Shown: positions 1 through 6,049, counted from the stretch's first letter. The stretch: 7,760 nt of DNA from Chloroflexota bacterium (GCA_022566975.1 JADFHV010000096.1:1-7760); one strand, 5' to 3'. Made by a program: numbers and translations. The notes: generated by a model not told the origin, from the letters alone.

Positions 1-482
1 TCCAGCTTACCCTGCCTCCGGAGGTCGTCGCGGTACTCTATCTCTATGTACTCCTCCGCCGGGACGGCCATCAGAGCAACCCTGCCCGAGAGGCTCTCCA
101 TTACGCCGGACGCCTTAAGGCCGGTCCCCACGCCGAGCATCATTCCGATCTGACAGTGGTGCCCGCAGGCATGGGCGGCGTTGGTGACAGGGTCGGCGTG
201 AGGATGGCCCAACACCTTCAGCGAGTCCAGCTCGCCCATCACGGCCACGGTGGGTCCCGGCGTCCCGCTGTCGAGAATTCCCTTCAGCCCGGTGATGCCG
301 ATGCCGTCCTGAAATGGTACGCCCATCTCCTGGAAGCGCTCCGCCACCAGTCGCGAGGTCTTCTGCTCGCGAAAGCCCGGCTCGGGGTGGTCCAAGATCG
401 TCTTAGCGACGCGGACGAGCTCGTCGCCGCGCCGGTCGATCTCGGCGCAGGCCCTGTCTTTCAGCTCTTGCCTGGTAGGCAT
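1..482 (-). CDS. M20-family amidohydrolase (peptidase M20D type), N-terminal part
   Basis: This is the first 160 codons of a zinc-dependent amidohydrolase; the rest lies beyond the left edge. The family hydrolyses amide bonds of N-acyl amino acids, small peptides or similar compounds in the cytoplasm. The translation shows the M20 landmarks in order: GELDSL at about residues 83-88, the metal-binding HACGHH at 104-109, and PAEE at 141-144, which contains the usual catalytic glutamate. Family members normally have about 390-440 residues, so just over a third is visible. The ATG start at 482 has AAAGGA six bases upstream, which supports it. The DUF457-like gene lies on the same strand with its stop 68 bp upstream, so co-transcription is plausible. 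The metal-dependent core is clear, but the substrate cannot be told from this part. Confidence 0.92.
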   Translation of the reverse strand, partial: MPTRQELKDRACAEIDRRGDELVRVAKTILDHPEPGFREQKTSRLVAERFQEMGVPFQDGIGITGLKGILDSGTPGPTVAVMGELDSLKVLGHPHADPVTNAAHACGHHCQIGMMLGVGTGLKASGVMESLSGRVALMAVPAEEYIEIEYRDDLRRQGKL

Positions 483-550
483 CGCGGTCCTTTGCTCTCG
501 ACAGCCCGCGGCGATTCTACCAGAAGGCAGGTGGACGGCCAAGCATCGCT

Positions 551-1153
551 TCAGGCGACTACGCCTGTCCTCAGGAAGGGCAAGATGGTCCTGGTGCGCC
601 ACAGCCTGAGGGCAAACAGGACTATCACCACGGCCCCCACAAGCTCGGGGCCATCTGTGTAGAAGGTCAGAAGGTCTCTGAGGTATGCCGAGGACCGCTC
701 CGCCAGGTCCGCGGTCCCGGCCGGAAAGCTCCAGCCGAGGAACGGCCAGAGGGCTATCTCGGGCTGTCCCCACATCCGGTCCAGGATGAGGTGACAGACC
801 GCGGCGCCGGAGAGCCCGAGGAGTCCGGAACGGCGGGTGTGCCGAAACCAGACGGTCGCCACTGCCATCAACAGAAGGGCGAACACGACGCCGTGGGCGA
901 GGCTCCGCGTGCCATTGTTGACAAGGTCCGGAGCCAGCAGGAATCCGAGAGGCTTGTCGATCATGTCGGGGACGAGCGAGCCGACGACAATCAACCGGTA
1001 GTCGAGCCAGCGGGAGAGGGGCGGACCGGGCCCTGCAACGTCGTCCGGCGGCGCATGTCGCCCGCCCCGGACAGCACTCACGTACCGTACGGCGATACGC
1101 TCGATTGGATAGGCGACCGCGAGGGTCAGTCCCACGTGCCCGAAAACGTCCAA
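551..1153 (-). CDS. DUF457/YdjM-like metal-dependent membrane hydrolase
   Basis: A 200-residue integral membrane protein that resembles the DUF457 (YdjM-type, 'metal-dependent hydrolase') family, for which no reaction is firmly established. Hydrophobic segments lie at about residues 7-25, 53-75, 86-103, 111-124 and 168-184. Polar residues typical of the family sit in or beside them: H6 in GHVG, D63 and D66 in VPDMIDK, H87 in SLAHG, and H121 and D125 in CHLILD. This pattern supports a metal site at the membrane. The start is TTG at 1153, with GAGAGG about five bases upstream and no ATG nearby. A later GTG (codon 7) would remove H6 and is less likely. It is the first gene of a probable two-gene unit with the M20 amidohydrolase. 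Family assignment is from motif pattern only. Confidence 0.75.
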   Translation of the reverse strand: MDVFGHVGLTLAVAYPIERIAVRYVSAVRGGRHAPPDDVAGPGPPLSRWLDYRLIVVGSLVPDMIDKPLGFLLAPDLVNNGTRSLAHGVVFALLLMAVATVWFRHTRRSGLLGLSGAAVCHLILDRMWGQPEIALWPFLGWSFPAGTADLAERSSAYLRDLLTFYTDGPELVGAVVIVLFALRLWRTRTILPFLRTGVVA

Positions 1154-1201
1154 GGTACCTCTCTTCTCTCCCCCTTATGGCGCTGCGGTGCTTGAAGCCG
1201 G

Positions 1202-1227
1202 CCCTTCGACAGGCTCAGGGCGAACGG
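1202..1227. repeat. Dispersed intergenic repeat, single copy
   Basis: This 26-bp unit runs from CCCTTCGACAGG to GGGCGAACGG. I recognise the sequence type from memory as one scattered through the intergenic DNA of many environmental bacterial genomes, including Chloroflexota. It has partial internal complementarity (CCCT/AGGG and TTCG/CGAA), so a weak hairpin is possible. It lies in the presumed 5' untranslated region of the minus-strand DUF457-like gene. Only one copy is present here, so repetitiveness cannot be shown from this window. Confidence 0.55.
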
Positions 1228-1234
1228 GAAGGTA

Positions 1235-1256
1235 CTCTCGTGGCCTCGAACGAGAG
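1235..1256. promoter_or_regulatory. 7-bp perfect inverted repeat in the divergent control region
   Basis: Arms CTCTCGT (1235-1241) and ACGAGAG (1250-1256) are perfect complements around an 8-base centre. The element lies about 80 bp upstream of the DUF457-like gene and covers the predicted minus-strand transcription start. It could be an operator or a 5' leader hairpin. No T-run follows on either strand, so a terminator is unlikely. Confidence 0.35.
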
Positions 1257-1258
1257 AC

Positions 1259-1288
1259 ATTCTATGGTGCGCGTCGCGAGCACCACAA
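1259..1288 (-). promoter_or_regulatory. Candidate sigma-70 promoter for the minus-strand gene pair
   Basis: On the minus strand TTGTGG (1288-1283) is followed after 18 bp by TAGAAT (1264-1259). The -10 box matches consensus at five of six positions; the -35 matches only its first three bases. The predicted start near 1252 gives a leader of about 100 nt that carries the dispersed repeat. Confidence 0.3.
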
Positions 1289-1330
1289 GCCGTCCTAGAA
1301 CCGGCTACATGAATGGCGACGGTTCCCGGG

Positions 1331-1359
1331 TTGTCAGTTGCCGGGGTGTGTGCTAAATT
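1331..1359 (+). promoter_or_regulatory. Sigma-70-like promoter of the CocE-family hydrolase
   Basis: TTGTCA (1331-1336, five of six consensus bases), a 17-bp spacer, then TAAATT (1354-1359, four of six) preceded by an extended -10 TG at 1351-1352. The predicted start near 1366 leaves a leader of about 50 nt before the hydrolase ATG at 1416. Spacing, orientation and position all agree. Confidence 0.55.
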
Positions 1360-1415
1360 CACACCGCTCTCCGGTCAGAAGTACCCCACGAGTAGACCGC
1401 CTGGAGGTCTTGCCC

Positions 1416-3167
1416 ATGGCAGAGCCATACTCGGTGAAGTTCGAGCCGAACGTCCCCCTGATGCTGAGGGACGGCGTCACTACCTACGTCGATGTGTTTC
1501 GCCCGGACGCCGCGGGAAAGTTTCCGGCGCTGCTTCAGCGGACGCCCTACAACAAGTCCTCTCCCATGTCGAGGACCGGCAGCGTTGACGCCATACGCGC
1601 GGCAATGGGCGGCTATGGAGTGGTGGTCCAGGACGTCCGGGGGCGTTACAGCTCCGACGGCGACTTCAACACCTTCGTCAACGAGATCGACGACGGTTAT
1701 GACTCCGTCGAGTGGGTCGCCGGTCAGCCGTGGTGCAGCGGCAAGGTGGGGATGTACGGCGCCTCGTACATCGGCGCGACGCAGTGGCTGGCGGCCAAGT
1801 CCAGGCCACCGTCCCTGGTGGGTATCGCACCGATAGTGACGGCGTCGGACTACCACGAGGGATGGGCGTGGCAGGGCGGCGCCTTCGAGCTGGGCTTCAA
1901 CCTGTCGTGGTCGCTGGGTGCGCTCTCGACGGCGAACTGGGAGAACCTGTCCAAACGCCTGCGTCTTCCTCCCAGGCGGCTGGACACGATGATTGCCGCC
2001 AAGGACGATATGACGACCGGTTACCGCCACATGCCCATACAGGACCTGCCCGACCTGGCCGACGGCGCGGCGCCCTACTACTACGACTGGCTGGCCCACC
2101 CCGAGTACGACGACTACTGGAAGCGGGTCTGCATCGAGGAGTCCCACCAGGACATACGGGTCCCGGCCATCAACGTCGGCGGCTGGTACGACGTCTTCTT
2201 GGGTGGGACCATACGGAACTACGTCGGGATGCGGGAGATGGGGGCGACGGATGAGGCACGCCGCGGCCAGCGGCTGATTATCGGTCCGTGGGTCCACGGT
2301 GGGGCGCCCACCAGCGTGTCGGGCCAGTATAGCTTCGGCACCCGCTCGTCCGCGGCAGACATCGATCTTATGGGCCTGATCCTGCGCTACTACGACCACT
2401 GGCTTAAAGGCGAAGACAATGGCGTCGCCGGCGAGCCTCCCGTCAACATCTTCGTCATGGGGGACAACGCCTGGCGGCGCGAGAACGAGTGGCCTCTGGC
2501 CCGCGCCCAGGAGACGAAGTACTACCTCCACAGCAAGGGCAAGGCCAACACGCTAAACGGCGACGGCTGGCTCAGCCCTGAGCCCGCCGGAGAAGGGCCG
2601 CCCGACGTCTACGTGTACAACCCGATAGACCCGGTGCCTACACTGGGGGGTCAGCTCTGCTGCGACCCGGCGTTTCAGGCCCCGGGAGTCTACGACCAGC
2701 GTCCGGTGGAGGCGAGGGACGACGTGCTCGTCTACACCACACCCCCAATGGACCGTGACACCGAGGTCACAGGGCCGGTCACGGTGACGCTATATGCGTC
2801 GAGCTCCGCCCGCGACACCGACTTCACGGCGAAGCTGGTGGACGTCGAGCCGTCGGGGTACGCGAGGAACCTGACCGACGGTATCATCCGGGCCCGTTAC
2901 AGGCGTCCAAGACAGCCCGCCGACCTGATCGGCCCTGGCCAGGTCTACGAGTACACCATAGACCTCTGGGCCACGAGCAACGTCTTCAAGAAGGGGCACG
3001 CCATACGCCTGGAGGTGTCCAGCAGCAACTTCCCCCGCTTCGACCGCAACTGCAACACAGGCGAGCCTATCGGGTCCGACGCGGACTTTGTGTCCGCGCT
3101 GCAGACGGTCCATCACACGTCCCAGTACGCCTCGCACGTGACGTTGGCTGTCGTGCCGAGGGAGTGA
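1416..3167 (+). CDS. CocE/NonD-family hydrolase (X-Pro dipeptidyl-peptidase S15 type)
   Basis: A complete 583-residue serine hydrolase of the CocE/NonD family, whose members cleave esters or acyl amides such as cocaine, cephalosporin esters and glutaryl-cephalosporins. The N-terminal alpha/beta-hydrolase domain (about 1-340) carries the nucleophile in GASYIG (S117), the acid in GGWYDVF (D259) and the base in GPWVHGG (H294). The C-terminal part (about 360-583) has the jelly-roll signature of the PepX_C domain, ending with the conserved SSNFPRFDRN region at 537-545. Length fits the family. The ATG at 1416 is chosen because GGAGG lies eight bases upstream (1403-1407) and homology begins there; upstream in-frame GTG/ATG-like codons lack a ribosome site. 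No signal peptide is seen, so it is probably cytoplasmic. A promoter lies at 1331-1359 and a hairpin repeat supplies part of the stop codon region. The natural substrate is unknown. Confidence 0.95.
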   Translation: MAEPYSVKFEPNVPLMLRDGVTTYVDVFRPDAAGKFPALLQRTPYNKSSPMSRTGSVDAIRAAMGGYGVVVQDVRGRYSSDGDFNTFVNEIDDGYDSVEWVAGQPWCSGKVGMYGASYIGATQWLAAKSRPPSLVGIAPIVTASDYHEGWAWQGGAFELGFNLSWSLGALSTANWENLSKRLRLPPRRLDTMIAAKDDMTTGYRHMPIQDLPDLADGAAPYYYDWLAHPEYDDYWKRVCIEESHQDIRVPAINVGGWYDVFLGGTIRNYVGMREMGATDEARRGQRLIIGPWVHGGAPTSVSGQYSFGTRSSAADIDLMGLILRYYDHWLKGEDNGVAGEPPVNIFVMGDNAWRRENEWPLARAQETKYYLHSKGKANTLNGDGWLSPEPAGEGPPDVYVYNPIDPVPTLGGQLCCDPAFQAPGVYDQRPVEARDDVLVYTTPPMDRDTEVTGPVTVTLYASSSARDTDFTAKLVDVEPSGYARNLTDGIIRARYRRPRQPADLIGPGQVYEYTIDLWATSNVFKKGHAIRLEVSSSNFPRFDRNCNTGEPIGSDADFVSALQTVHHTSQYASHVTLAVVPRE

Positions 3168-3200
3168 GGGCGGGTTTGAAACCCGCCCCTACGGGGATGT
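3166..3200 (+). repeat. GAGGGCG hairpin repeat, copy 1
   Basis: Arms GGGCGGGTTT (3168-3177) and AAACCCGCCC (3179-3188) form a perfect 10-bp palindrome, followed by the tail CTACGGGGATGT. The first bases of the unit (GAGGG) overlap the TGA stop of the CocE gene. It lies between convergent genes and could stop or protect transcripts from both sides, but neither strand has a T-run, so it is not a classical intrinsic terminator. Related copies lie at 3757, 3936 and 4018. Confidence 0.8.
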
Positions 3201-3249
3201 TGGTTTCCGCTCGTGGGTAGCCTCTCTCGCTCATGGTGAACGGCGTGAT

Positions 3250-3681
3250 CTAGGCTCGCTGCAAGGTGAGGACGGTACGAACGTCCCGTCCGCCAAAGGG
3301 CATCGGGGGAGATCTGAGGGTCAGCCGGTCGCCTGAGAGCTCGAAAAGGCGCGTCAGAGGGCTGCCTATGAAGTTGGGAAAGAGGCTCCCCTCCACGTTG
3401 TGGATCATCGTACGCGCGGCCTCGTCTATCTCGTAGGTACCGTAATAGGCGACGTAACCGCCCATGGCGGAGCGCAGCTCCTCGTCGGTGCCGTCTTGCA
3501 TGTCCCCCGAGGCGAATGACGGCCTTTCCTGACGCATGACTTGGACGGAAAAGTTTCCCCTGGCGTCGTATATGAGCACGCCACCGGCGTCCTTGCCAAA
3601 GGGCGACGTAGTCTCGCCGTCGGATAGACGGAGCTCGAATGAGACCAGCTTCCACGTGCCGACAAAGTCGTCTTTGCTCAT
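3250..3681 (-). CDS. Lipocalin_5-like small domain protein
   Basis: A 143-residue single-domain protein matching the lipocalin-like family (Lipocalin_5 type). Family signatures are seen in order: FVGTWKLVSFE at 6-16, a DG and PFG turn at 21-29, GVLIYDARGNFSVQVM at 34-49, GTYEID at 81-86, then IHNVEGS, FPNF and a strand with R111, ending in strands GDRLTLRSPP and RTVLTLQRA. The fold is expected to be a small beta-barrel that may bind a hydrophobic ligand; no enzyme activity is established for the family. There is no signal peptide. ATG at 3681 is preferred over the adjacent GTG at 3684 because GGGAGG (3695-3690) then sits eight bases upstream. The gene converges on the CocE hydrolase, and a relic of that hydrolase's 3' end lies directly upstream of its ribosome site. 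Confidence 0.85.
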   Translation of the reverse strand: MSKDDFVGTWKLVSFELRLSDGETTSPFGKDAGGVLIYDARGNFSVQVMRQERPSFASGDMQDGTDEELRSAMGGYVAYYGTYEIDEAARTMIHNVEGSLFPNFIGSPLTRLFELSGDRLTLRSPPMPFGGRDVRTVLTLQRA

Positions 3682-3697
3682 CACAAAAGCCTCCCGG

Positions 3698-3733
3698 CTT
3701 CCCCCGCTTCGACCGCAACTGTAACATGGGCGG
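3698..3733 (+). pseudogene. Relic fragment copied from the 3' region of the CocE hydrolase
   Basis: Bases 3698-3721 are identical over 24 bp to 3029-3052 inside the CocE gene, and the next 12 bases match at 8 positions (to 3064). Reading in the same frame gives FPRFDRNCN, the conserved C-terminal motif, and the first difference (TGC to TGT) is synonymous. The matching ends abruptly on the left. The frame then runs into unrelated sequence and stops at 3768-3770. It is too short to encode anything and is best read as the remains of a second hydrolase copy or of a local duplication. Confidence 0.6.
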
Positions 3734-3756
3734 AAAACATGGGGTCAGACCAGCAA

Positions 3757-3792
3757 GAGAGCAGGTTTGAAACTCGCCCCTACGGGGGATGT
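3757..3792 (+). repeat. GAGGGCG hairpin repeat, copy 2 (degenerate)
   Basis: GAGAGCAGGTTT followed by GAAACTCGCCCCTACG and GGGGATGT aligns to copy 1 with two changes in the left arm and one in the right. The stem is partly broken, which suggests decay. It lies in the intergenic stretch upstream of the Lipocalin_5-like gene. Confidence 0.7.
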
Positions 3793-3852
3793 CGGATGCC
3801 GCACGATGCGCTCCGGGCTCCGCCAGCAGGCCAGCGCGACGAAACCCCTCCC

Positions 3853-3887
3853 CAGATTCCTCGTCGAGGACTCCTCGGAATGACAGT
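3853..3887. repeat. Second palindromic intergenic repeat (AGATTCC...GGAATGACA type)
   Basis: AGATTCC at 3854-3860 and GGAATGACA at 3877-3885 frame a GC-rich centre. ATTCC/GGAAT can pair as an outer stem, and CCTCG/CGAGG around one base forms an inner hairpin at 3859-3869. The layout resembles a widespread intergenic repeat that I recall from many environmental genomes. Only one copy is present here. Confidence 0.55.
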
Positions 3888-3935
3888 GGGCGTACCCGTA
3901 CGCCTCGCACGACCTGGTCTGCCGTGCCCCGCAAA

Positions 3936-3973
3936 GAGGGCGGGCCCGGAACCCGCCCCTACGGAGATATCGG
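3936..3973 (+). repeat. GAGGGCG hairpin repeat, copy 3
   Basis: GGGCGGG (3938-3944) pairs with CCCGCCC (3952-3958) around a 7-base loop, then CTACGGAGATATCGG. The loop differs from copy 1 (CCCGGAA instead of TTTGAAA), while the stem and the tail are kept. It lies in the 380-bp gap between the Lipocalin_5-like gene and the alpha/beta hydrolase. Confidence 0.75.
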
Positions 3974-4017
3974 ATACGCGGGGGATGTCGGGTGCGGGCA
4001 CAGGAAAATCGATCGTG

Positions 4018-4049
4018 GAGGGCGACTCGCCGAGTCGCCCCTACAGATG
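4018..4049 (+). repeat. GAGGGCG hairpin repeat, copy 4, with compensated stem
   Basis: Arms GGGCGACTCG (4020-4029) and CGAGTCGCCC (4031-4040) make a perfect 10-bp stem, followed by CTACAGATG. Relative to copy 1, five or more stem positions differ but each change is matched on the other arm, so pairing is conserved rather than sequence. It ends 12 bp beyond the stop of the minus-strand alpha/beta hydrolase and would be near its transcript's 3' end. Confidence 0.75.
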
Positions 4050-4061
4050 TGGTCTGAGCCC

Positions 4062-4853
4062 CTACGTTGCCAAGAAGCCGGTGACGAGGTCGGCGAACTC
4101 GTCGGGGCGCTCCAGAGGGAAGAGGTGGCCGGCGCCCTCGATGGTGCTCACGCGGCAGTCCGGGATGAGGGCCGCGAAGGCGTCGCCGTGCGCCGGCGGG
4201 ACGATGGGGTCCCGGTCCGCGACGATGACCAGCGTCGGTGACTTGATGCGGTGGAGCCTCTTGGCGAGCCCCTTGTCGGGTATGGGCCAGAGGAACCTGG
4301 CCACGGTGCTGAGCGACCGGCCACGCTCGATGCTCTGTTGCTGCCGCTCTTCGTCGGTAGTCGCCTCCGGGACGGTGCTCCTGGCGATCTCGGAGTCGGG
4401 GTCAGCGAACAGCAGGGCCCGCAGCTCACTCGGCGGCGTGACGAAGTAGTCGACGCCCGGATCGTCCTCCAGCCACAGGCCGGCGGGCGAGGCCAGGACC
4501 AGCCTGTCCACACGATGGGGGTGGAGGGCCGCGGTCTCGGCGGCGGCCATCGCTCCGAAGAAGTGGCCCACGAGGTGGGGGCGCTCGAGCTCCAGGGCGT
4601 CGAGGAGATCGAGGTGGTAGAGGGTCAGGTCCAGCAGGTCATCCATCGCCTCCACGCCGTCCGTCTCACCGAAGCCGGGGTGGACCGGCGCGTATACCGT
4701 GAACCTATCGGAGAGCCGGTCGAGGAACGCGGGCCATCCCTGGTAGCCGAAGGCCCCGTGGAGGTAGACGAGCGGGTCTCCCGCGCCCGCTTTAGCGACT
4801 CGGACGGTGGCTCGCCCCGCGTTTACAGTCAGGTCAGTTCGTAGGAACGCCAT
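4062..4853 (-). CDS. Alpha/beta hydrolase-fold protein lacking the nucleophile serine
   Basis: A complete 263-residue protein of the alpha/beta-hydrolase superfamily, the usual length for a single-domain member. Seen features are the oxyanion-loop region LHGAFG (31-36), a nucleophile elbow VGHFFGAM (95-102), a variable cap region (about 130-195), the acid region VADRDPIVPP (211-220, D215 the likely acid) and the base in GAGHLFP (H243). In family members the elbow is G-x-S-x-G; here the third position is F98 (codon TTC at 4562-4560), one base from the serine codon TCC. The protein may therefore be a non-catalytic homologue, a protein with another nucleophile, or an enzyme inactivated by a recent point change. 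ATG at 4853 fits the start of homology; the ribosome site is weak (GAGG about nine bases upstream). A promoter candidate lies at 4887-4915, and hairpin repeat copy 4 follows its stop. Confidence 0.9.
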   Translation of the reverse strand: MAFLRTDLTVNAGRATVRVAKAGAGDPLVYLHGAFGYQGWPAFLDRLSDRFTVYAPVHPGFGETDGVEAMDDLLDLTLYHLDLLDALELERPHLVGHFFGAMAAAETAALHPHRVDRLVLASPAGLWLEDDPGVDYFVTPPSELRALLFADPDSEIARSTVPEATTDEERQQQSIERGRSLSTVARFLWPIPDKGLAKRLHRIKSPTLVIVADRDPIVPPAHGDAFAALIPDCRVSTIEGAGHLFPLERPDEFADLVTGFLAT

Positions 4854-4886
4854 GACACTCTGCCTCGTTGTCTCAGTTCGGACTCG

Positions 4887-4915
4887 AAGCTAGCTGCAGG
4901 ACAAGGGACAGTCAA
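4887..4915 (-). promoter_or_regulatory. Candidate promoter of the alpha/beta hydrolase
   Basis: On the minus strand TTGACT (4915-4910, five of six consensus bases), a 17-bp spacer, then TAGCTT (4892-4887, three of six). The predicted start near 4880 gives a leader of about 27 nt. The -35 box contains the TGA stop of the upstream DUF5655-like ORF, so the two genes probably have separate transcription. Confidence 0.4.
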
Positions 4916-5223
4916 GACTTGCTCCGTTCAAAGGATGATTGAAGAAGTTGTCCAAGCAACTCTGAGTGCTCAGCAATCTCTGGCTTAGTCAGCCGTATCC
5001 GGTATCGTCCCCACCGTCGGTCATAATCCATTTCATCTAAGCCCGCTTCTTCGATACTGTTCTTAACGTTTTCAGACTGCTCAAGTCTAAGCTCCATACG
5101 CACGCTATTTTTCTTCGGCCGAAATATTGCGAAGTTATTAGGCTGACCGTTCTTCGCCAACCCGATGTAGTGTTTGTTGTACTTCAACTCGAAGTCCGGG
5201 TCGAAGGCTTTCACGAGTTCCAA
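4912..5223 (-). CDS. DUF5655-like C-terminal domain, probably a 5'-truncated gene
   Basis: A 103-residue ORF whose sequence resembles a domain usually found at the C-terminus of longer proteins (DUF5655-like, by recollection). Recognisable parts are FDPDFELKYNKHYIGLAKNG at 7-26, the block NNFAIFRPKK at 29-38, a charged helix to about 60, and DRRWGRYRIRLTK at 68-80 before a final helix. The ORF begins with TTG immediately after an in-frame TAG (5226-5224), and the upstream sequence in that frame shows no further domain. There is no good ribosome site; a TATAAG at 5258-5253 could be a -10 box. The simplest reading is a gene that lost its N-terminal part, leaving a fragment that may still be expressed. 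A genuine stand-alone domain is possible. Base composition is less GC-rich than the hydrolase genes, which hints at transferred DNA. Confidence 0.55.
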   Translation of the reverse strand: MELVKAFDPDFELKYNKHYIGLAKNGQPNNFAIFRPKKNSVRMELRLEQSENVKNSIEEAGLDEMDYDRRWGRYRIRLTKPEIAEHSELLGQLLQSSFERSKS

Positions 5224-5931
5224 CTAACGCGGCAACCCCCGGTAGCAACCTGCTTATACGGAGCGATTAACCGCGCCAGCAGTCAGCGTTCGCTACAGTT
5301 CCCGGTGTCGCTACAGTTGCAATGGAGTATACCACCAGGCGATGGATAGACCGGCTGTCCAGGAAACGGCGTGCCCCACCGCATTCCGTTGTGGAACGAC
5401 CCACGAGTGCGGTTGACGGCGGCTTCGGGGTCGCGGCTGATGCGACAAGACGACCCGAAATAAAAATGCCAACTAGGAATGACCGGAGACAGGACAGCAG
5501 TGGAACTTAAGCTACACGAGGAAGGTCTATGACGCCGCGAGAGGACGGCTGATGGGGACGGCATGTGGGGTGACGGTAACTTGGAGAGTCGGACCGGGGT
5601 AATTCTGCAACCGGCTTGGTGTACGAATATCTTAGGTACTGAGATCTTGCCGGGGTAACTTGGCGATGATCAGGAGGTCCAGTACAGCATTGCTACCAGA
5701 AGTAGCACGTGACTGAGGCCAACAATCAACATGAAGTCGTCCCGGTGTATTCGCAGCTTGTCCATAAGCTTATTTTAAAAGGCGCCGCTGCAAAGTCCAC
5801 GGGGAGCACCAGCGGGCGAGGCACAGGTTTTCCCTCAATCGGCTGCGGGCCGACACCACTAGGGCTGATATCGGGCGCTCTACTAACCCTTAAACCGGAT
5901 TGCTCCCATTTCCTATCGTTGTTCCAATCGA
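5224..5931. other. About 700 bp without a convincing gene
   Basis: No reading frame here has a ribosome site, recognised domain or coding-like bias. Seen in it: an 11-bp direct repeat TCGCTACAGTT at 5290-5300 and 5308-5318; two copies of GGTAACTTGG at 5575-5584 and 5654-5663; and a perfect Shine-Dalgarno-like AGGAGGT at 5672-5678 with no start codon at a suitable distance. A minus-strand frame at 5283-5564 ends in a Cys/His-containing tail that faintly recalls a phage head-protein ending. A GTG-initiated plus frame of 97 codons at 5709-6002 has no recognised similarity. The stretch looks like decayed accessory DNA. Confidence 0.5.
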
Positions 5932-5960
5932 TGGACAAGCTGTTCCCTCAGACGTACTAT
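5932..5960 (+). promoter_or_regulatory. Candidate sigma-70 promoter of the collagen-like membrane protein
   Basis: TGGACA (5932-5937, five of six consensus bases), a 17-bp spacer, then TACTAT (5955-5960, four of six). The predicted start near 5967 would leave a leader of about 83 nt before the ATG at 6050. Confidence 0.4.
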
Positions 5961-6049
5961 TTCCCCATCATGGCCAGCGAACGTGTTCAGCGACGCATAT
6001 AGCGCCTACCGGATCAGCGGTAACTTTGGTGTGCTATCGAGCCATTTAT

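Noticed and set aside
156..662. Plus-strand open frame of 168 codons
   Set aside because: It lies antisense to the M20 gene and the end of the DUF457-like gene, both with clear motifs; the translation is low-complexity and unrecognised.
1359..2531. 390-codon minus-strand open frame
   Set aside because: It is the antisense shadow of the CocE hydrolase, a common result of high-GC codon bias, and encodes no recognisable motif.
3166..3200. Hairpin repeat copy 1 as a classical rho-independent terminator
   Set aside because: The stem is strong but no T-run follows on either strand; it is listed as a repeat that may still affect transcript ends.
3166..4049. Repeated hairpins as a CRISPR array
   Set aside because: Spacing is irregular (about 590, 180 and 80 bp), repeats vary in sequence, and a gene lies between two of them; no cas genes are present.
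5575..5663. Two copies of GGTAACTTGG as possible iterons, with a related site near 6019
   Set aside because: Only two exact short copies with unequal spacing, and no replication gene nearby.
5709..6002. 97-codon plus-strand frame from GTG
   Set aside because: No ribosome site and no recognisable similarity, an equally open antisense frame, and overlap with the candidate promoter of the next gene.
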